A stretch of 64,000 bases of DNA from assembly GCA_963750915.1 (NCBI GenBank), contig CAVVSF010000012.1:248001-312000 (forward strand). The letters are read 5' to 3'. How positions within the stretch are numbered: the first letter of the stretch is position 1; the number at the start of each line of letters is the position of its first letter. Origin of the DNA: DATBJJ01 sp963750915. GTDB taxonomy: Bacteria > Acidobacteriota > Vicinamibacteria > Vicinamibacterales > 2-12-FULL-66-21. The notes below the pieces were generated by a model, which made no database searches, was not told where the DNA came from, and saw nothing but the letters and a program-made list of their open reading frames with translations. The position numbers and the translations under genes are program-made. Shown piece by piece: positions 56,397-64,000 of the stretch.

Positions 56397-57307
56397 GGTC
56401 GGCAAGAGTAGCGGTCGCGGTCGCGGGGCTCGGGTTGCTCGCATTACCGCAGGCGACCGTGCTGGCGCAGCAGGCCAAAGCGCCACAGTCGGGCACCGCC
56501 ACCAAACCACCGGTCTCGAGCGGGCAGGCAGCCGCGTCGAGCCGAAAGCCGGGAGCCGTGCCTCAGGGCTTCAGCGTCATTCTCGTCCTTGGCGACATCC
56601 AGGGAGGCACCACCTCCGACGATGTGCCGCCGGCGGCACGGAAGGCGCTGAACGACATGCGAGAGTTCCTGCCCTTCAAGTCGTTTCGCCTGCTCGATGC
56701 CGCGTGGGTGATGTGCTGCGGCGGCCAATGGGAGAACGAACGTCGCGGCGCGGTCGAGCGCAGTCGGGCGACGCAGGTGCTTCGCGGTCCCGAGGATCAG
56801 GAATACAACCTGATGCTGGTATCGTCGCGCGACGCCGGGCGCGTCGCGGTGCAGTTCACGCTCATGGGCTCCACCGCCCCGGTCGAAGTCGTGTCCTCCA
56901 CCGCGGCGATCCGGACGATGCAGCGCAAGATTGCCGATCTCCGGGACCGCCGCGCCGTGCTCGAGGGCACAATCGCGCACACCCGCTCGAAGGTCGAGGT
57001 CGGGACCGCACCGCCGACCGATTTGCCGAAGTTGGAAGCGGAGCTGCGCAGCATCGATCGGGAGATCGAGGACATGGCGGCGCGTGTCGCGGAATCGAGC
57101 GCGGCAACGAATACGACCACGGCTCGCGGCGGAGCCCGTGGGAGCCAGGAGCGGCCGCGCACTGTGTCGAGCCCCATCATCGACACCTCCTTCACGATGG
57201 ACGTCGGCGAAACCGTCATCGTCGGCACCTCGCGGCAGAAGGGCGGCAGCAAGGCCCTGATTGCTCTCCTCACCGCCGTTCCGCCTCGCCCCGCCGCTCG
57301 CGAGTAG
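56393..57307 (+). CDS. Secreted protein of unknown function
   Basis: 304 residues with a signal peptide (RVAVAVAGLGLLALPQATVL). A conserved-looking block FSVILVLGDIQGGTTSDDVP, KALNDMREFLPFKSFRLLDA and a later coiled coil (TMQRKIADLRDRRAVLEGTI, PKLEAELRSIDREIEDMAAR). Ends FTMDVGETVIVGTSRQKGGS, a secretin-like or beta-rich end. It may be the target or sensor of the sigma module. Not recognised as a named family. Confidence 0.6.
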   Translation: MRSARVAVAVAGLGLLALPQATVLAQQAKAPQSGTATKPPVSSGQAAASSRKPGAVPQGFSVILVLGDIQGGTTSDDVPPAARKALNDMREFLPFKSFRLLDAAWVMCCGGQWENERRGAVERSRATQVLRGPEDQEYNLMLVSSRDAGRVAVQFTLMGSTAPVEVVSSTAAIRTMQRKIADLRDRRAVLEGTIAHTRSKVEVGTAPPTDLPKLEAELRSIDREIEDMAARVAESSAATNTTTARGGARGSQERPRTVSSPIIDTSFTMDVGETVIVGTSRQKGGSKALIALLTAVPPRPAARE

Positions 57308-57345
57308 CGACGCCGCAGCCGCGCCGGCTCGGGTAAGATCACGGC

Positions 57346-58065
57346 ATGCCGCCGCGCGCCGCGAAGCGCACGACCATCCCCAAGCCGACGAAATCCGCCG
57401 CCGAGACCCGCCGCATCATGGCGGCGCTGGCGTCGCAGCATCCGAACGCCGACACCGAGCTGAACTTCACGAATCCTTACGAGCTCCTCGTCGCCACCAT
57501 CCTCTCGGCGCAGTGCACCGACGAGCGCGTCAACCAGGTCACGCCGGCGCTGTTCAAGCGCTACCCCAACGCCGCGGCGCTGGCGCGGGCGACGACCGAC
57601 GAGCTCGAGCCACAGATCATGTCGACCGGCTTCTTTCGCGCCAAGTCGCGATCGCTCGTCGGCATGGCGACGGAGGTCGTCGAGACTCACCGCGGCCAGG
57701 TCCCGAAAACCATGGAGGAGCTCGTCGCGCTGCCCGGCGTCGGCCGGAAGACGGCGAACGTCGTCCTCGGCCACGCGCTCGGCGTGCCCGGCCTGCCGGT
57801 CGATCGTCACGTGCTGCGCGTTGCCAATCGCATCGGCATCGCCAGGTCTGATGAGCCCGAGGTCGTCGAGCAGCAGCTCGGCGCCGCGATGCCCCCGCCC
57901 GACTGGACGCGAACCTCCGACACGCTGATCCTGCACGGACGCCGGATCTGCAAGCCGAAGCCGCTCTGCGATCGATGCGCCGTCCGGCTGCAGTGCGACT
58001 ACTACGCCAGGGTGACGAAGGGCCCGAGCCGCCTCGCCGCCAGGCCGAAACCGCGATCGAAGTGA
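57346..58065 (+). CDS. nth: Endonuclease III
   Basis: 239 residues. The helix-hairpin-helix and catalytic region is EELVALPGVGRKTANVVLGH with the active Lys in RKTAN and Asp in PVDRHVLRVANRIG. The iron-sulphur cluster site is CKPKPLCDRCAVRLQC (C-x6-C-x2-C-x5-C). It removes oxidised pyrimidines by base excision. Upstream basic tail (MPPRAAKRTTIPKPTKSAAE). Confidence 0.96.
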   Translation: MPPRAAKRTTIPKPTKSAAETRRIMAALASQHPNADTELNFTNPYELLVATILSAQCTDERVNQVTPALFKRYPNAAALARATTDELEPQIMSTGFFRAKSRSLVGMATEVVETHRGQVPKTMEELVALPGVGRKTANVVLGHALGVPGLPVDRHVLRVANRIGIARSDEPEVVEQQLGAAMPPPDWTRTSDTLILHGRRICKPKPLCDRCAVRLQCDYYARVTKGPSRLAARPKPRSK

Positions 58066-58068
58066 GCC

Positions 58069-58467
58069 ATGCGTAGAGAGGCTTTCGCCCGGCTCGTCGA
58101 AGAGGCGCTGAACGAGATCCCGCGACGCTTCCGCGCCGAGATGAAGAACGTCGCCGTCGTCGTCGAGGACGAGCCCTCGCCTGCCCTGCTCGAAGAGATG
58201 GAGATCGGCCCCGAGGACACGCTGTTCGGCCTCTACCACGGCACGCCGCTGACCGAGCGCGGCTGGGGGCACGGCAACGCGCTGCCGGACCGCATCTCGA
58301 TCTACCAGATCCCGATCGAGGAAGCCTGCGCCGACGACGAGGAGGTGCGCGACTGCATCGCCGAGACCGTCATCCACGAGTTCGGTCACTACTTCGGGAT
58401 GAGCGAAGAGGAGATCGAGGAGATCGAAGAGAAATACTGGCGCGGCCAGTCGCTCGACGATGTCTAG
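58069..58467 (+). CDS. Zincin-like metallopeptidase (MTMP/DUF1025 type)
   Basis: 132 residues. Site VIHEFGHYFGMSEEEIEEIE has HEFGH-x5-E, with the third ligand in the Glu region typical of the small zincin_1 family. The start lies 3 bp after nth's stop. Role is not known to me. It is acidic and cytosolic in appearance. Confidence 0.88.
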   Translation: MRREAFARLVEEALNEIPRRFRAEMKNVAVVVEDEPSPALLEEMEIGPEDTLFGLYHGTPLTERGWGHGNALPDRISIYQIPIEEACADDEEVRDCIAETVIHEFGHYFGMSEEEIEEIEEKYWRGQSLDDV

Positions 58468-58482
58468 CGGCGGTGAACCGGC

Positions 58483-59277
58483 ATGGTGAAGGCGCGGAAG
58501 AAGTACGGGCAGCATTTCCTGGAGGCTGCCTGGGCCGACAAGCTCGTTGACGCGATTGCGCCGGCTGCAGCCGATCGCTTCCTCGAAATCGGCCCCGGGC
58601 CGGGCGCGTTGACCTTGCGGCTGGCGCCGCGCGTCGCCGAGCTGACGGCGGTCGAGGTCGATGGATCGATGATCGACTCGCTGCGCGGCGTCGTTCCCGC
58701 CAACGTCACGCTCGTGCACGCCGACTTCCTCGCGTTCGACCTGGCCGGGTTCGCGTCGACGCCGACCCGGGTCGCCGGCAACCTGCCCTACAACGTCTCC
58801 TCCCCTATCCTTTTCCGGCTCCTCAACGCCCACCGGGCGGGCGCGCCGATCGTCGATGCGACGCTGATGCTGCAGCGCGAGGTTGCCGAGCGCATCGAGA
58901 GCGGGCCCGGGACGAAGGAGTTCGGCACGCTGTCGGTCTTCGTGCAACGGCGCGCGCGGGTGCGCCGCCTGCTGTCGCTGCCGCCCGGCGCGTTCCGGCC
59001 GGCGCCCAAAGTTCACTCGGCGGTGATTCGGCTGGAGTTTCACGAGCCGGAGGTCGCCGTGCGCGACGAGCGTGTCTTCGAGGGGCTGGTCCGGTCGATC
59101 TTCACGCAGCGGCGGAAGACGCTGGCGAACGCGCTGAAGCCGTTCGCGGCTGACCGCGGCGTCGACGCGCGCGCCGCGATCGGCGACGCCGGGCTCGATG
59201 GCCAGCGCCGGCCGGAGACGCTGCAACTTGCAGAATTGGCGCGGCTTGCGGATAGATTTCCGTCGCCATCACCTTAA
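58483..59277 (+). CDS. rsmA: 16S rRNA dimethyladenosine methyltransferase RsmA (KsgA)
   Basis: 264 residues. SAM motif FLEIGPGPGALTLRLA, the NLPY motif in VAGNLPYNVSSPILFRLLN, and PAPKVHSAVIRLEFH in the C-terminal half. It dimethylates A1518 and A1519 of 16S rRNA in ribosome maturation. 16 bp after the zincin gene. Confidence 0.95.
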   Translation: MVKARKKYGQHFLEAAWADKLVDAIAPAAADRFLEIGPGPGALTLRLAPRVAELTAVEVDGSMIDSLRGVVPANVTLVHADFLAFDLAGFASTPTRVAGNLPYNVSSPILFRLLNAHRAGAPIVDATLMLQREVAERIESGPGTKEFGTLSVFVQRRARVRRLLSLPPGAFRPAPKVHSAVIRLEFHEPEVAVRDERVFEGLVRSIFTQRRKTLANALKPFAADRGVDARAAIGDAGLDGQRRPETLQLAELARLADRFPSPSP

Positions 59278-59496
59278 GGCTGTGTTATAGTTTGCGCACT
59301 TTTTCCCGTCCCTCGCCGACTGTCCCAGCGGCCGGCAGGTAGGGCATGCAGTGCGCGGCGCCCCGCCGCGCGTGACGTTCGGGTTCACCCGCCCGGGTGA
59401 TCGTCCCAAGCGTCCGATCTGCCCTTCGACGGCGCGCGGTGGCAGTGTTGCCGTCCGCGTATTCGACGCTGGGGATCCAGTTCAGACTGCCGATTG
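59278..59496 (+). other. Structured leader region upstream of rnj
   Basis: 219 bases. TATAGT (59286-59291) may be a -10 box. Two hairpins are visible: GCGCGGC-GCCCC-GCCGCGC (about 59353-59371) and TCACCCG-CC-CGGGTGA (59384-59399). This might be a regulatory leader for rnj, as RNase genes often self-regulate; no known riboswitch family is recognised. Confidence 0.35.
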
Positions 59497-61185
59497 ATGT
59501 CGACGCCGACTGATACGTCTTCAGGCCAGCCTTCGCTCGAGCCCCCGCTCGAGATCGTGCCGCTTGGCGGTCTCGGCGAGTTCGGCATGAACATGATGGT
59601 GATCGCCTGCGGCGACACCGCGATCCTCGTCGACGCCGGCGTGATGTTTCCCGAGCCGGAGCTGCTCGGCGTCGACCTCATCATCCCCGACCTGCGTCCG
59701 CTGCAGCAGTACAAGATCGCCGCCCTCGTGCTGACGCACGGTCATGAAGACCACATCGGCGCGGTCCCGCACGTCCTCGGCGCCTTCGACGGCCCGGTCT
59801 ACGGCACGCCGCTGACGATGGCGTTCGTCGAGAACAAGCTCGGCGACGACGAGCGCCGCTACAAGGACCGGCTGATCCGGGTGCGGCCGCGCGAACGGGT
59901 CGAGGTCGGGTCGTTCTCGATCGAGTTCCTCCGCGTCACCCACAGCATTCCGGACTGCGCCGCGCTGGCGATCACGACGCCGCACGGGGTCGTCATCCAT
60001 ACCGGCGATTTCAAGATCGACCAGACGCCGATCGACGGCGAGCACGTCGACTTCCATCGCTTCGCCCAGCTCGGCGCCGCCGGCGTCCTTGTGCTGTTGG
60101 CTGACAGCACCAACGTCGACCGCCGCGGGTTCACGGGGTCGGAAGTCGAGGTGACGGACGCGTTCGAGGAGATCTTCACCAACGCGCAGGGAAAAATCGT
60201 CGTCGCGACCTTCGCGTCGAGCATCTACCGGATGCAGATCGTCGTCGACCTGGCGGCGCAGTTCGATCGACGGGTGGCGTTCATCGGCCGCGGCGTGATC
60301 GAGAACTCGGAGATCGCGCAGCGGCTGGGCTACCTGCGGCTCCCCGCCGGCGTGCAGGCGAAGGACAGCGAGGTCAAGAGCCTGCCGGCCCAGGACGTCG
60401 TCTGCATCTGCACCGGGTCGCAGGGCGAGCCGCAGGCGGCGCTGCCGCGCATCGCCATCGACGACCACCGCCACGTCCGGCTCAACCCCGAGGACGTCGT
60501 CGTGTTCTCGGCGCGTGAAATTCCGGGCAACGAGAAGGCGATCGGCCGGGTCATGAACCACATCGCCCGGCGGGGGGCGGAAGTGGTCTACGAAGGCATC
60601 AAGCACGTCCATGTTTCCGGGCATGGCGCCGAAGAAGAGCTGAAATTGATGCTTTCCCTGGTCAGGCCGCGCTACTTCGTGCCGATACACGGGGAGTACC
60701 GCCAGCTTGCCCGGCATGCCCGGGTGGCGACGAGGGTGTCCCCCGGCACGAAGGTGCTGCTGGCGGAGAACGGCGACCTCATCCGTTTCGACCAGGAGGG
60801 GGGCCGCCTGGCGGGTAAAGTGCCGGCCGGCCGGATCCTCATCGACGGGACCCGGAGCGGCGAGGTGGGTGACGAGGTGCTGCGCGACCGGCGCCACCTG
60901 GCGGGCGACGGGCTGGTCGTCCCGGTGGTCGCCATCGGCAAGCAGTCGGGGACGCTGGAAGAAACGCCCGACGTCATCACCAGGGGCTTCGTGCTCGACG
61001 CGCGGACGGAAGCGTTGCTGAAGGAGATTCCGGGCCTGCTGGCGGCGACGATCGACAGCGCCAGCGTCGAGGAGCGGACCGATCCCGGGCTGATCAAGGA
61101 AAGGATTCGCGTGGATCTGCAGCGGTTTTTCCGCAAGCGTTCAGGACTCCGGCCGCTGGTGCTGCCGGTGATCATGGAGATTTGA
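59497..61185 (+). CDS. rnj: Ribonuclease J
   Basis: 562 residues from ATG 59497 (the TTG three bases upstream is rejected). The beta-lactamase fold has the zinc site LTHGHEDHIGAVPH and GVVIHTGDFKIDQTP, then beta-CASP (VATFASSIYRMQIVVDLAAQ) and VHVSGHGAEEELKLMLSLVR. It matures and degrades RNA from the 5' end and internally. The end of the gene overlaps ftsK's start. Confidence 0.95.
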   Translation: MSTPTDTSSGQPSLEPPLEIVPLGGLGEFGMNMMVIACGDTAILVDAGVMFPEPELLGVDLIIPDLRPLQQYKIAALVLTHGHEDHIGAVPHVLGAFDGPVYGTPLTMAFVENKLGDDERRYKDRLIRVRPRERVEVGSFSIEFLRVTHSIPDCAALAITTPHGVVIHTGDFKIDQTPIDGEHVDFHRFAQLGAAGVLVLLADSTNVDRRGFTGSEVEVTDAFEEIFTNAQGKIVVATFASSIYRMQIVVDLAAQFDRRVAFIGRGVIENSEIAQRLGYLRLPAGVQAKDSEVKSLPAQDVVCICTGSQGEPQAALPRIAIDDHRHVRLNPEDVVVFSAREIPGNEKAIGRVMNHIARRGAEVVYEGIKHVHVSGHGAEEELKLMLSLVRPRYFVPIHGEYRQLARHARVATRVSPGTKVLLAENGDLIRFDQEGGRLAGKVPAGRILIDGTRSGEVGDEVLRDRRHLAGDGLVVPVVAIGKQSGTLEETPDVITRGFVLDARTEALLKEIPGLLAATIDSASVEERTDPGLIKERIRVDLQRFFRKRSGLRPLVLPVIMEI

Positions 61186-63629
61186 TGGCCGGATCCTTCC
61201 TTTCACGGCGGCTCAGCGAGTTTCTCGGCGTCGCCTTCTTCGCCGTGGCCCTGCTCTGGCTGATCTCATTGGCGAGCTACAGCGCGTCCGACCCGGTCTG
61301 GTTCTTCACCAGCAGCGGCAGCGATGCGGCGCCGGTGAACTTCGGCGGGCGCGTCGGCGCCTTCCTTGCCGAGTTCTCCTACCAGATGCTCGGCTATGCC
61401 GCCTACCTGATCCCCGTGGTCTTCGTCGTCAGCGGCTGGCACTACTTCTGGTGCCGCGTGCCCGACGCCGCCTATACCAAGCTGGTCGGCGCGGGACTGC
61501 TCTTCGCCTGCGTTTCGGCCTTTCTGTCGCTCGCCTTCGGCACGCTGGCGGTCTCGGGCCGCGAACTGCTGGCGGGCGGCTACGTCGGCAGGTTCATCGC
61601 CGCGACCCTGGCCGAGTACCTGAACAAGACCGGGTCGATCATCCTGATCCTGACGCTGCTCTTCCTGTCGATCATCCTGTCGACGCAGTTCTCGTTCGGC
61701 CGCCTGTTCGGCGCGCTGTTCCAGATGGCGCGCGATCGCTGGGCCGCGATGCTCGACGGCCTGCGCGCCCGGCGCGAGGAGAAGCGGCGCGAGGCGCAGC
61801 GCCAGGAAGTCGTCAAGAAGCACCTCGAGAAGACCGGCAAGGACAAGGACACCGTCAAGATCGCGAAGCCGGCGACGGCATCGGCGTCGCGGCCGGCGGT
61901 CTCCATGCGCGACGAGGAGATCGAGGAAGAGGAAGAAGAGGATCTCGTTCCGGCGCGAGCCCGCGCCGCGGCACGGCCGACGGCGCAGGCAGCCAAGGAA
62001 GAGCCACCCAAGCCCTCGCGCGCGGCGGCCGTGGTCGGTGCAGCTGCGGCGGCGCTGCGTGCCGCAGCCTCGAAGCCGACGCCTCCGGCCATCAAGCGTC
62101 CGGCGGCGATCGAGCCGACGCTGCCACTGCCCGAGCCCGACAAACTGCCCGCCGAGAAAAAGCGCGGCGCCTACACCGAGCCGCCGCTGGCGCTGCTCGA
62201 CGCGCCCAGGGGCGAACGCAAGGTCGACGAGCGCGAGCTGATGGAGGGCGCGCGCCTGCTCGAAGAAAAGTGCCGCGAGTTCTCGGTCGAAGGCTCGGTC
62301 GTCCAGATCCACCCCGGCCCCGTCGTCACCACCTACGAGTTCAAGCCCGATGCCGGCGTCAAGTACAGCAAGATCACCGGCCTCGCCGACGACCTCTGCC
62401 TGGCGATGCAGGCCGAGTCGGTGCTGATCGACCGCATCCCCGGCAAGTCGACCGTCGGCATCCAGATTCCGAATCCCAACCGCGAGCAGATTTCCCTGCG
62501 CGAGCTGCTCGAGTCCGACGCCTACCGCCGGTCGCCGTCGAAGCTGACCCTGGCGCTCGGCAAGACGATCCACGGCGAGCCGTTCGTCAGCGATCTGGCG
62601 ACGATGCCGCATCTGCTGATTGCCGGCTCCACCGGCACCGGCAAGTCGGTCAGCGTCAACGCCATGCTCTCGAGCATCCTCTTCCGCGCCTCGCCGGAAG
62701 ACGTCCGGCTGATCATGGTCGACCCGAAGCGGCTCGAGCTCGGCATGTACGAGGACATCCCTCACCTGCTCACGCCGGTCGTCGTCGATCCGAAGCTGGC
62801 GGCGAACGCGCTGCGCTGGGCGGTGCGGGAGATGGAAGAGCGCTACAAGACGCTGGCGGCTGTCGGCGTCCGCAACATCGAGCAGTACAACCGCAACCTC
62901 AAGGCCGCGATGGCCGAAAAGGGCGGACCGGTCGTCGACGACAACGGCATCGAAGTCAAGACGCTGCCCTTCATTGTCGTTTTGATCGACGAGCTCGCCG
63001 ACCTGATGATGGTTGCCGGCAACGAGGTCGAGGAGTCGATCGCCCGCCTGGCGCAGATGGCGCGCGCCGTCGGCATCCACCTGATTCTCGCGACCCAGCG
63101 GCCGTCGGTCGACGTCATCACCGGCCTCATCAAGGCCAACCTGCCGGCCCGCATCTCCTTCAGGGTCTCGTCGAAGATCGACTCGCGGACGATTCTCGAC
63201 GGCAACGGCGCCGAACAGCTGCTCGGGCGCGGCGACATGCTCTATCTGCCGCCGGCCTCGTCGCGCTTCCTGCGCCTGCACGGTCCCTACATCTCGGAAC
63301 AGGAAACGGCGCGGCTCGCCAGCTTCCTGCGCAAGCAGGGCAAGCCGACCTACGACGAGACGATCACGGCCGAGGACAAGCAGAGCGCCACCGACCTCGA
63401 CTTCGAGAAGGACGATCTCTACGACGAAGCGGCGCGCATCGTCGTCTCGAGCGGCCAGGCGTCGATCTCGTACCTGCAGCGGCGGCTGCGCATCGGGTTC
63501 AGCCGGGCGGCGCGGCTGGTCGACATGATGGAGGCCGAAGGCCTCGTGTCGGGAGGGGCGGGCGGAAAGGCACGCGAAGTCCTCGTCAAGAAGGACTACT
63601 TCGACGAAGTCGACGCGCAACTCAGGTGA
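61185..63629 (+). CDS. ftsK: DNA translocase FtsK/SpoIIIE
   Basis: 814 residues from ATG 61185, which shares the A of the rnj stop (TGATG). N-terminal part has four membrane helices (residues 1-175). A charged linker (RREAQRQEVVKKHLEKTGKD, EIEEEEEEDLVPARARAAAR) follows. The motor has Walker A AGSTGTGKSVSVNAML, VRLIMVDPKRLELGMYEDIP and LPARISFRVSSKIDSRTILD. The C-terminal gamma domain reads DNA polarity (RLRIGFSRAARLVDMMEAEG). It pumps chromosome ends through the division septum. Confidence 0.96.
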   Translation: MAGSFLSRRLSEFLGVAFFAVALLWLISLASYSASDPVWFFTSSGSDAAPVNFGGRVGAFLAEFSYQMLGYAAYLIPVVFVVSGWHYFWCRVPDAAYTKLVGAGLLFACVSAFLSLAFGTLAVSGRELLAGGYVGRFIAATLAEYLNKTGSIILILTLLFLSIILSTQFSFGRLFGALFQMARDRWAAMLDGLRARREEKRREAQRQEVVKKHLEKTGKDKDTVKIAKPATASASRPAVSMRDEEIEEEEEEDLVPARARAAARPTAQAAKEEPPKPSRAAAVVGAAAAALRAAASKPTPPAIKRPAAIEPTLPLPEPDKLPAEKKRGAYTEPPLALLDAPRGERKVDERELMEGARLLEEKCREFSVEGSVVQIHPGPVVTTYEFKPDAGVKYSKITGLADDLCLAMQAESVLIDRIPGKSTVGIQIPNPNREQISLRELLESDAYRRSPSKLTLALGKTIHGEPFVSDLATMPHLLIAGSTGTGKSVSVNAMLSSILFRASPEDVRLIMVDPKRLELGMYEDIPHLLTPVVVDPKLAANALRWAVREMEERYKTLAAVGVRNIEQYNRNLKAAMAEKGGPVVDDNGIEVKTLPFIVVLIDELADLMMVAGNEVEESIARLAQMARAVGIHLILATQRPSVDVITGLIKANLPARISFRVSSKIDSRTILDGNGAEQLLGRGDMLYLPPASSRFLRLHGPYISEQETARLASFLRKQGKPTYDETITAEDKQSATDLDFEKDDLYDEAARIVVSSGQASISYLQRRLRIGFSRAARLVDMMEAEGLVSGGAGGKAREVLVKKDYFDEVDAQLR

Positions 63630-63633
63630 TCGT

Positions 63634-64000
63634 ATGAAACTCACAATCCGGACAGCGATTGTTCTTCTGGCCGTCGTACTGGCGCCGGTGGCGTCAGCGC
63701 AGGCACAGCCGGTTCGCGATCTCTACAACCGCGCGCTCGCGAGCGACCGCGCCGTCAGGGACGCGCGGCAGCAGGCGTCGCGGCAGCAGATACGCAACGC
63801 CATCGCCGCCTACGAGCGAGTCGTCCGCCGCTACCCGCGGAGCGGCTACAGCGACAACGCCCTGTGGCAGGGGGCCGAGCTGGCGCGCCTCGCGTGGGAT
63901 CGCTTCGGCAACGATGCCGATCGCCAGACCGGCACGCGCCTGCTGGCGCAGCTGCGGTCGGGCTACCCTTCGAGCCCGCTGCTGCAGGAAATCGACGGCG
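63634..64000 (+). CDS. Probable N-acetylmuramoyl-L-alanine amidase, N-terminal part
   Basis: Only the first 122 codons are inside the window. Signal peptide LTIRTAIVLLAVVLAPVASA, then helical repeats: LYNRALASDRAVRD, AIAAYERVVRRYPRSGYSD and LLAQLRSGYPSSPLLQEIDG. This TPR-like start matches the N-terminal part of exported amidases next to ftsK in related genomes, which cut peptidoglycan in division. The catalytic part lies outside, so the call is partly context. Confidence 0.55.
   Translation, partial: MKLTIRTAIVLLAVVLAPVASAQAQPVRDLYNRALASDRAVRDARQQASRQQIRNAIAAYERVVRRYPRSGYSDNALWQGAELARLAWDRFGNDADRQTGTRLLAQLRSGYPSSPLLQEIDG

Noticed and set aside
61266..63644. 792-residue open frame opposite ftsK
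   Set aside because: Antisense shadow; no family pattern, while FtsK motifs lie on the plus strand.

Overview
The window is about 64 kb of GC-rich bacterial chromosome. Its gene content points to Acidobacteriota, probably the Vicinamibacteria side: two ADOP-type duplicated orphan permeases (a family named for this phylum), several secreted proteins with carboxypeptidase-regulatory-like domains, a protein kinase/TolB-like/TPR fusion, three ECF sigma/anti-sigma modules, and a BlaR1-like peptidase ending in a TonB-type domain. This assignment is an inference from gene families; no 16S rRNA gene is present.

Layout. 1-6.0 kb (minus): PQQ-like protein (cut by the edge), ADOP permease, predicted outer-membrane barrel, and a sigma/anti-sigma/DUF4349 module. 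6.1-8.2 kb (plus): BlaI-type repressor and M56 peptidase. 8.2-13.3 kb: secreted lipoprotein, SdrD-B-like secreted protein, glycosyltransferase, O-methyltransferase and a small hypothetical. 13.4-18.85 kb: a likely degraded genomic island between two identical 48-bp copies of the tRNA-Pro 3' half, holding a decayed serine recombinase, a Ser/Thr kinase, a zinc-ribbon ORF and a broken hsdM. 18.8-26.3 kb: tRNA-Pro, MsrA, SurE, internally deleted MFS, ferrochelatase, P1 peptidase, sodium:solute symporter and a secreted regulatory-like protein. 26.3-33.2 kb: TerC, then the heat-shock group hspR-dnaJ/cbpA-clpB and ftsH. 33.3-40.4 kb: M14 carboxypeptidase, broken ADOP permease, secreted protein and four-helix-bundle protein, with GTGC-word repeats around them. 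40.6-52.8 kb: rho, CoA-binding protein, AmmeMemoRadiSam radical SAM enzyme, DsbA-like oxidoreductase, cyclophilin, GlcD-like oxidase, aminotransferase, coaD, rsmD, recG and two exported proteins. 52.9-57.3 kb: two more ECF modules, lexA and a DUF3467 protein. 57.3-64 kb: nth, zincin, rsmA, rnj, ftsK and the start of a probable cell-wall amidase.

The most unusual observation is a set of nine intergenic low-complexity arrays made of short words with a period of 7 (sometimes 8) nt. Eight of the nine begin within a few bases of a stop codon, several have complementary arms that would fold into long hairpins, and the word differs from locus to locus. Three of them (A, B, C) share a GTGC word; one has 40-bp terminal inverted repeats and the other two flank the four-helix-bundle gene. 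Secondly, single-base frameshifts occur in at least six genes, including ftsH. They may be sequencing or assembly errors, so broken genes here need care.
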